The notes beneath the pieces are model-generated. The model was given only the letters and a program-made list of their open reading frames with translations, ran no database searches and had not been told where the DNA came from. Of a stretch of DNA of 9,692 nucleotides, positions 6,259-9,692 are shown in pieces (positions within the stretch are counted from its first letter, which is position 1; each line of letters begins with the position of its first letter). The DNA is taken from assembly GCA_945870465.1 (NCBI GenBank), contig CAMBSS010000152.1, forward strand, positions 1-9,692, in the 5' to 3' direction. This DNA is from Bordetella parapertussis (lineage in GTDB: Bacteria > Pseudomonadota > Gammaproteobacteria > Burkholderiales > SG8-41). The position numbers and the translations under genes are program-made.

Positions 6259-7221
6259 TCACTCCGGTTTGACACCCGCCGACTTGACAATGCCGGCCCA
6301 CAGGCGGATGTCATCGCGCACGATTTTCGTGAATTCGGCGGGGCTGCTGCCGACGAGTTCCGAGCCGGCGAAGCGCTCTTTGACGACGGGCACTGCCAGC
6401 GCCTTGACCACTTCGGCATGCAGCTTGTTCGCGATCTCCTTCGGCATGCCGGCCGGTCCCGCCAGTCCAAACCATGTAATGATTTCCATGCCGGGCACGC
6501 CGGCTTCGTTCATTGACGGCACGTCGGGCATCGCGGAATAACGCTTGTTGCCGATGGTGGTCACCGCGAGCGCGCGCAGTTTGCCGCTATTGACGAAGGT
6601 GACGACGCCGGGGCTCGCCGCGATGACCATGTCGACCTGCCCCGCAATCGTGGCAGCGGTCGCTTCGCCCGCGCCTTTGAAAGGGATGTGCGTGATGTCG
6701 ACCTTGGCCGCGCGATTGAAAAGCTCGCCGGCGAGATGATTGATGCCGCCGGATCCGCCTGAACCGTAGTTGTATTTGCCGGGGTTCGCCTGCGCGAGCG
6801 CGACGAATTCCTTCAGCGTATTGGCCTTGATCGACGGATGGACGACGAGCGTTCGCGGCACGCCGATGACCTGGGTGATAAAGGTAAAGTCTTTCGGCAC
6901 GTCGTAGGGCAGCGACTTGCTGACGCTCGGCACGATCGAGAAACCCGAATCGATCATGGTGAGCGTGTAGCCATCAGGCGCGGATTTGACGACGATGCCG
7001 TAGCCGATGATGCCGGTGGCGCCCGAGCGATTGTCGACGACAAAGGTTTGCCCGAGTTGTTGGGAGAGTTGCTGCGAGATGACGCGGCCGGTCAGGTCGA
7101 GCGTGCCGCCGGGGGCGAACGGCACGATTACGCGCACCGGCCGGTTCGGATAAGCGTCGGCGCCGTGCGCCGCGGCGGCGTGCAGCAGTGCCAGTATCCA
7201 CAAAGTGCGTGCGATGTTCAT
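6259..7221 (-). CDS. Second Bug/TctC-family periplasmic solute-binding protein
   Basis: A 320-residue exported binding protein of the same family as the plus-strand copy at 4343, but clearly diverged. A signal peptide (1-22, LWILALLHAAAA, cleavage near AHGADA) is followed by YPNRPVRVIVPFAPGGTLD (24-42), VVDNRSGATG (61-70), PDGYT (82-86), NYGSGGSGG (141-149) and HIPFKGAGE (178-186). The pocket loop is the canonical FAPGG form here, whereas the other copy has YSVGG, so different ligands are likely. The ATG at 7221 overlaps the stop of the upstream minus-strand gene (ATGA), which supports this start despite the weak ribosome site. Translation coupling with the EthD-like gene suggests uptake and processing of the same compound. 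It ends 51 bp from the convergent SDR with no clear terminator between them. Confidence 0.92.
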   Translation of the reverse strand: MNIARTLWILALLHAAAAHGADAYPNRPVRVIVPFAPGGTLDLTGRVISQQLSQQLGQTFVVDNRSGATGIIGYGIVVKSAPDGYTLTMIDSGFSIVPSVSKSLPYDVPKDFTFITQVIGVPRTLVVHPSIKANTLKEFVALAQANPGKYNYGSGGSGGINHLAGELFNRAAKVDITHIPFKGAGEATAATIAGQVDMVIAASPGVVTFVNSGKLRALAVTTIGNKRYSAMPDVPSMNEAGVPGMEIITWFGLAGPAGMPKEIANKLHAEVVKALAVPVVKERFAGSELVGSSPAEFTKIVRDDIRLWAGIVKSAGVKPE

Positions 7222-7862
7222 AGGGGTGCTTTCGGTTGATAGCGGCGCAGCAGGTGGCGGATGCGGTCGCTGGTTTGCGGCCGTATGCGCTCGGTCCATG
7301 GCGTATTGATGGCCGCCTGCCATGCGGCGGATGCCGGGATTTCAGTATTGGTCAAATGTGAAACGACGACATATTTCGGCGCGCCTTCGGTCGCGCGGAA
7401 ACGACGCGTGCACAGCACGCCCGGGACATTCGCGATCGCCGGCAGATGTTCCTGGTCAGACCAGGCGTTAAAATCGGCTTCGGCCTCGGGTTTCACGTTG
7501 CAGGCAACGAACAGCAGTGCGCCTGCGTTGCCGGGAGATGGCATTCGACCGGGCAGGAGTTGTTCGCCGACCAGGCGCACCAGCAGTTTCGTTTTGCTCG
7601 AAATGCGCCGCGACCACGGAGATTTGCCTTCAGCCTTGCGCACATAGTAGGCCGGGTCCTCCAGCACGCGCACGTTTTCCAGATCGTAGGTCGCGAGCGC
7701 GAACTGCTGATTGTCCGCGCCTATCCAGCGCTGCGCGTTGATAAAACCCTTGACGGCCATGCGCTCGGGAATGTGCTCCGTATCGTACCAGGCGTTGAAT
7801 TCTTCTTCGGCGATGGTCGAGTAATCGAATGCCGCGACGAGCAGTCCAAGAGGTAATGTCAC
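7218..7862 (-). CDS. Two-domain dimeric alpha/beta-barrel (DABB, EthD-like) protein
   Basis: A 214-residue protein made of two similar halves. FNAWYDTEHIPE (22-33) recurs as FNAWSDQEHLPA (131-142), followed in both by a GF/GV-x-x-x-RxF/W strand (residues 39-46 and 148-155). Trp, Asp, Glu, His and Pro are conserved between the copies (W25/W134, D27/D136, E29/E138, H30/H139, P32/P141). The W-x-x-EH-P pattern is typical of dimeric alpha/beta-barrel (EthD-type) proteins, which normally dimerise; here the two halves probably make an intramolecular barrel. Members include small isomerases, cyclases and decarboxylase-like enzymes as well as uncharacterised catabolic accessories. The function here is unknown. 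The start is GTG at 7862, as no upstream ATG is in frame and the N-terminal strand begins at once. It heads the minus-strand pair with the coupled Bug protein. Confidence 0.78.
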   Translation of the reverse strand: MTLPLGLLVAAFDYSTIAEEEFNAWYDTEHIPERMAVKGFINAQRWIGADNQQFALATYDLENVRVLEDPAYYVRKAEGKSPWSRRISSKTKLLVRLVGEQLLPGRMPSPGNAGALLFVACNVKPEAEADFNAWSDQEHLPAIANVPGVLCTRRFRATEGAPKYVVVSHLTNTEIPASAAWQAAINTPWTERIRPQTSDRIRHLLRRYQPKAPL

Positions 7863-7874
7863 TGGCTGATCCGT

Positions 7875-7894
7875 TGACTAATATTAGATAGTCA
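7875..7894. promoter_or_regulatory. Inverted repeat TGACTA-N8-TAGTCA in the divergent promoter region
   Basis: TGACTA (7875-7880) and TAGTCA (7889-7894) form a perfect 6-bp dyad with an 8-bp spacer. A separate 10-bp palindrome, CTAATATTAG (7878-7887), overlaps it. It lies 12 bp before the GTG of the EthD-like gene and about 100 bp before the MmgE/PrpD gene, which are divergent. This is a plausible operator for a dimeric regulator, for example the IclR-type gene at the right edge. The dyad is seen directly; the bound protein is a guess. No strong -35/-10 pair was found in 7863-7994. Confidence 0.4.
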
Positions 7895-7994
7895 CAGAGA
7901 GCGCGCGGAAAATCAATAGTGCGCCGGTTGCCGGGCATGGTGAAACGTAGTAATAAGAACAATAAAGCCGTCCGAATCAACAGGAGAAACCCAC

Positions 7995-9434
7995 ATGCTT
8001 GACAAACCGCTCGCCGTGCAGCTCGGCGAATTCGTCGCCCGTTTGAAATTTTCTGATCTTCCGCCCAATGTCGTCGACAAGGGCAAGGCACTCATCAACC
8101 ACAGCGTGACCGTGGCGCTGGCGTGCTCGAAACTGCCGCGCGTGTTGCAGGCGAAGGCTGCCGTCAACGAGCACGAAAGTCTCGGCAAGCGGGAGGTGGG
8201 GCGCGGCCAGGGGGCGACAGTGTGGGCCGAAGGCGGGCGGGTGACCAGGGTCGGCGCGGTGTTTGCGAACGGCGTAGCGATTTCGGTGAATAATCAATGC
8301 GATTCGTACCACATGCTCACACACCCCGGCGTGCTCATCATTCCCGCCGGCATTGCCACCGCGGAGAGCGAAGGGCGCAGCGGACAGGAACTTCTGACTG
8401 CGATCGTCGCGGGCTATGAAGTGCAGTGCCGCGTAGCGCGTGATTTCATACCCTCAACGCAGGCACGCGGTTATCGCTCGAGCCCGACGTATGGAATTCT
8501 TGGTGCCGCAGCGACGGCGGCTAAACTGATGCGGCTCAACGACGCGCAAACGGTCAGCGCAATCGCGCTCGCAGCCAGTTTTGCCGGCAGCCTGATCGAG
8601 GGGCAGCGTACCGGCGTGATGGACGCCGATTTCGCCGAAGCGCAGGCTGCGCGCAACGGGATGTGGGCGGCGACGCTGGCCGCACAGGGGTTCGTCGGCG
8701 CGCCGACCGCGCTGGAGGGCGACGGCGGTTTTTACAATGCGTTCACCGGCAACAACAAAGGCGACCTTAGCTACACGTTTACCGGTCCTCCCAAAGCACG
8801 ATTTGAAGACGTGGTGGCCGAACTCGGCAAGCATTGGGAAGTGCTGGACGTCAAATTCAAGATCTACCCGACACCGGGCTTCAACCAGCCCGTGGTCTGG
8901 CTGACCCACGACCTCGTCGCGCAGCACGGCCTCAAGCCCGAGGCGATAGACAGCATCACGCTCGAAATGAACTATCTCGAAACCCTTTATCCGTCGCCGC
9001 GCTTCCCGCGCTCGACCAGTCTCGACGGCAACGCGTTCGGACGCACCACCTTCATGCTCGCTTATACCGCGGTCAACGGCGATTACCCGGTCATCGAGGA
9101 CTACGATCCCAACCAGATCGGCGCGCAAGCGGATGCGGCGATGAAAGCGCAGGTCTCCGCGCTGCAGAAACGCGTCGAGGTGATCGGCGAAGTCGGGCGC
9201 GAGTGTTTCGCGCCGCGCATCACGTTCAAACTCAAAGACGGCCGCCACATCGTGGGCGAATACGACGGCCGCGAGCTGATGTGGGATTTTGCGAAAGATG
9301 CGAAAGAGCTGCGCCGCTTCATTCCGGGCCTGCCGATCAAGGCCGACCAGTACGATCGCCTGGTCGCCGCGATATCCGGGCTCGACAAGGCAACTTCAGT
9401 GGACGAACTGGTGCGCCTGACGCTGGTGCAGTGA
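7995..9434 (+). CDS. MmgE/PrpD-family protein (2-methylcitrate dehydratase / cis-aconitate decarboxylase superfamily)
   Basis: A 479-residue protein of normal length for the family, with no signal peptide. AGGAG (7982-7986) lies 8 bp before the ATG. The N-terminal helical domain contains ANGVAISVNNQCDSYHMLTH (91-110) then PG, matching the family's helical segment with a DDTxH...HP motif, followed by GYEVQCRV (140-147) and the AARNGMWAA helix (218-226). The smaller lid domain follows (about 270-400), with a KIYP motif (289-292). The family includes PrpD, cis-aconitate decarboxylase and iminodisuccinate-type lyases or epimerases, all acting on carboxylated substrates. By my alignment from memory, several usual active-site residues differ here (Asn100, Ser104, Ala211, Ala214, Gln298), so the reaction is unlikely to be the standard PrpD dehydration. 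It is divergent from the EthD/Bug pair and convergent with the IclR gene. Confidence 0.88.
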   Translation: MLDKPLAVQLGEFVARLKFSDLPPNVVDKGKALINHSVTVALACSKLPRVLQAKAAVNEHESLGKREVGRGQGATVWAEGGRVTRVGAVFANGVAISVNNQCDSYHMLTHPGVLIIPAGIATAESEGRSGQELLTAIVAGYEVQCRVARDFIPSTQARGYRSSPTYGILGAAATAAKLMRLNDAQTVSAIALAASFAGSLIEGQRTGVMDADFAEAQAARNGMWAATLAAQGFVGAPTALEGDGGFYNAFTGNNKGDLSYTFTGPPKARFEDVVAELGKHWEVLDVKFKIYPTPGFNQPVVWLTHDLVAQHGLKPEAIDSITLEMNYLETLYPSPRFPRSTSLDGNAFGRTTFMLAYTAVNGDYPVIEDYDPNQIGAQADAAMKAQVSALQKRVEVIGEVGRECFAPRITFKLKDGRHIVGEYDGRELMWDFAKDAKELRRFIPGLPIKADQYDRLVAAISGLDKATSVDELVRLTLVQ

Positions 9435-9508
9435 GGATAAGCGGACCAAGTCTGATTGCCCGGGATCGCAGATTCCGGCGCGTTGGGCCGCTTGCAGTCG
9501 CCGGGCGT

Positions 9509-9692
9509 TCATGTGCGGACTTCCGCTGACAAATGGCGGCAGGCCTTCAACTCGCGGTCGATCGCCTGCGCGGCCTTGCGTATGCGCGGCAGGTAAGTCT
9601 GAGTCAGGGTGTCGGTCGGCACGCGCCCGGCATAGCAGCTGATGTTGATGGCAGCGATCACGTTGCCGTTGGCGTCATGCAGCGGCATCGCC
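9509..9692 (-). CDS. IclR-family transcriptional regulator, C-terminal fragment
   Basis: The last 60 residues of a minus-strand gene that enters from the right edge. AMPLHDANGNVIAAINISCY is followed after a few residues by a helix with YLPRIRKAAQAIDREL, ending at TGA (9511 to 9509). An (A/V)P(L/I)xDxxGxVxAA(I/L)N(I/V)S strand pair followed by a terminal helix is the hallmark of the IclR effector-binding domain's C-terminus. IclR proteins sense small organic acids or aromatics and regulate adjacent catabolic operons. Its convergent position beside the MmgE/PrpD gene, 74 bp away, suggests a local role. The DNA-binding domain is outside the window. The gap 9435-9508 contains a possible long-loop stem (CCGGCG/CGCCGG) but no T-run. 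Confidence 0.85.
   Translation of the reverse strand, partial: AMPLHDANGNVIAAINISCYAGRVPTDTLTQTYLPRIRKAAQAIDRELKACRHLSAEVRT

Noticed and set aside
6253..6267. Short hairpin CCGGA/TCCGG at the end of the minus-strand Bug gene
   Set aside because: Only a 5-bp stem, overlaps the stop codon and lacks a T-run; likely chance.
8454..9248. Long minus-strand open frame inside the MmgE/PrpD gene
   Set aside because: Shadow frame with no domain signature; the opposite strand encodes a full-length family member.
9475..9504. Possible stem CCGGCG/CGCCGG between the MmgE/PrpD and IclR genes
   Set aside because: 18-base loop and no T-run; too weak to call a terminator.

Overview
The window looks like chromosomal DNA of a betaproteobacterium, most likely Burkholderiales or a relative. 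The grounds are the Bug/TctC periplasmic binding proteins (a family hugely expanded in that group), the moderately high-GC coding style of the right part, and the MerR / fasciclin / PAS / flavoprotein / SDR / CIA30 neighbourhood on the left. This placement is inference; there is no rRNA or marker gene to confirm it. No tRNA, rRNA, CRISPR array, insertion sequence or integrase gene is visible.

Left part (1 to about 4250), a candidate light- or stress-response cluster. A MerR-type regulator leaves the window on the minus strand (1-68). It is separated from a plus-strand gene series by an AT-rich 245-bp control region that carries two sets of tandem repeats with an 11-bp period, one set facing each gene. 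The series encodes a secreted fasciclin (FAS1) protein, a stand-alone LOV-like PAS domain lacking the photoactive cysteine, three very small membrane proteins in a tight row, a renalase-like FAD/NAD(P) oxidoreductase, a CsgA-type short-chain dehydrogenase (ATGA overlap with the previous gene), and a broken CIA30-family gene. The 11-bp direct repeats resemble the operator layout known for the B12-dependent photoreceptor CarH/LitR, a MerR-family protein. The working model is a LitR/CarH-like regulator controlling this set. The regulator's B12-binding part lies outside the window, so the model is not proven.

Right part (about 4250 to 9692), a catabolic and transport neighbourhood that looks functionally unrelated. 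It holds a Bug/TctC solute-binding protein and a classical SDR on the plus strand. Convergent to these is a minus-strand pair in which a two-domain dimeric alpha/beta-barrel (EthD-like) protein is translationally coupled to a second Bug/TctC protein. Divergent from that pair is a MmgE/PrpD-family gene, and the C-terminal end of an IclR-type regulator enters from the right edge. The genes suggest uptake and modification of an organic acid or ring-derived acid, possibly under IclR control. The substrate cannot be read from sequence, and no TctA/TctB membrane partners lie in the window.

The CIA30 pseudogene sits exactly at the border between the two parts. The least ordinary items are the two oriented sets of 11-bp repeats, the Cys-to-Pro LOV-like protein with its run of tiny membrane proteins, and the MmgE/PrpD protein in which several residues usually conserved in the active site appear replaced.
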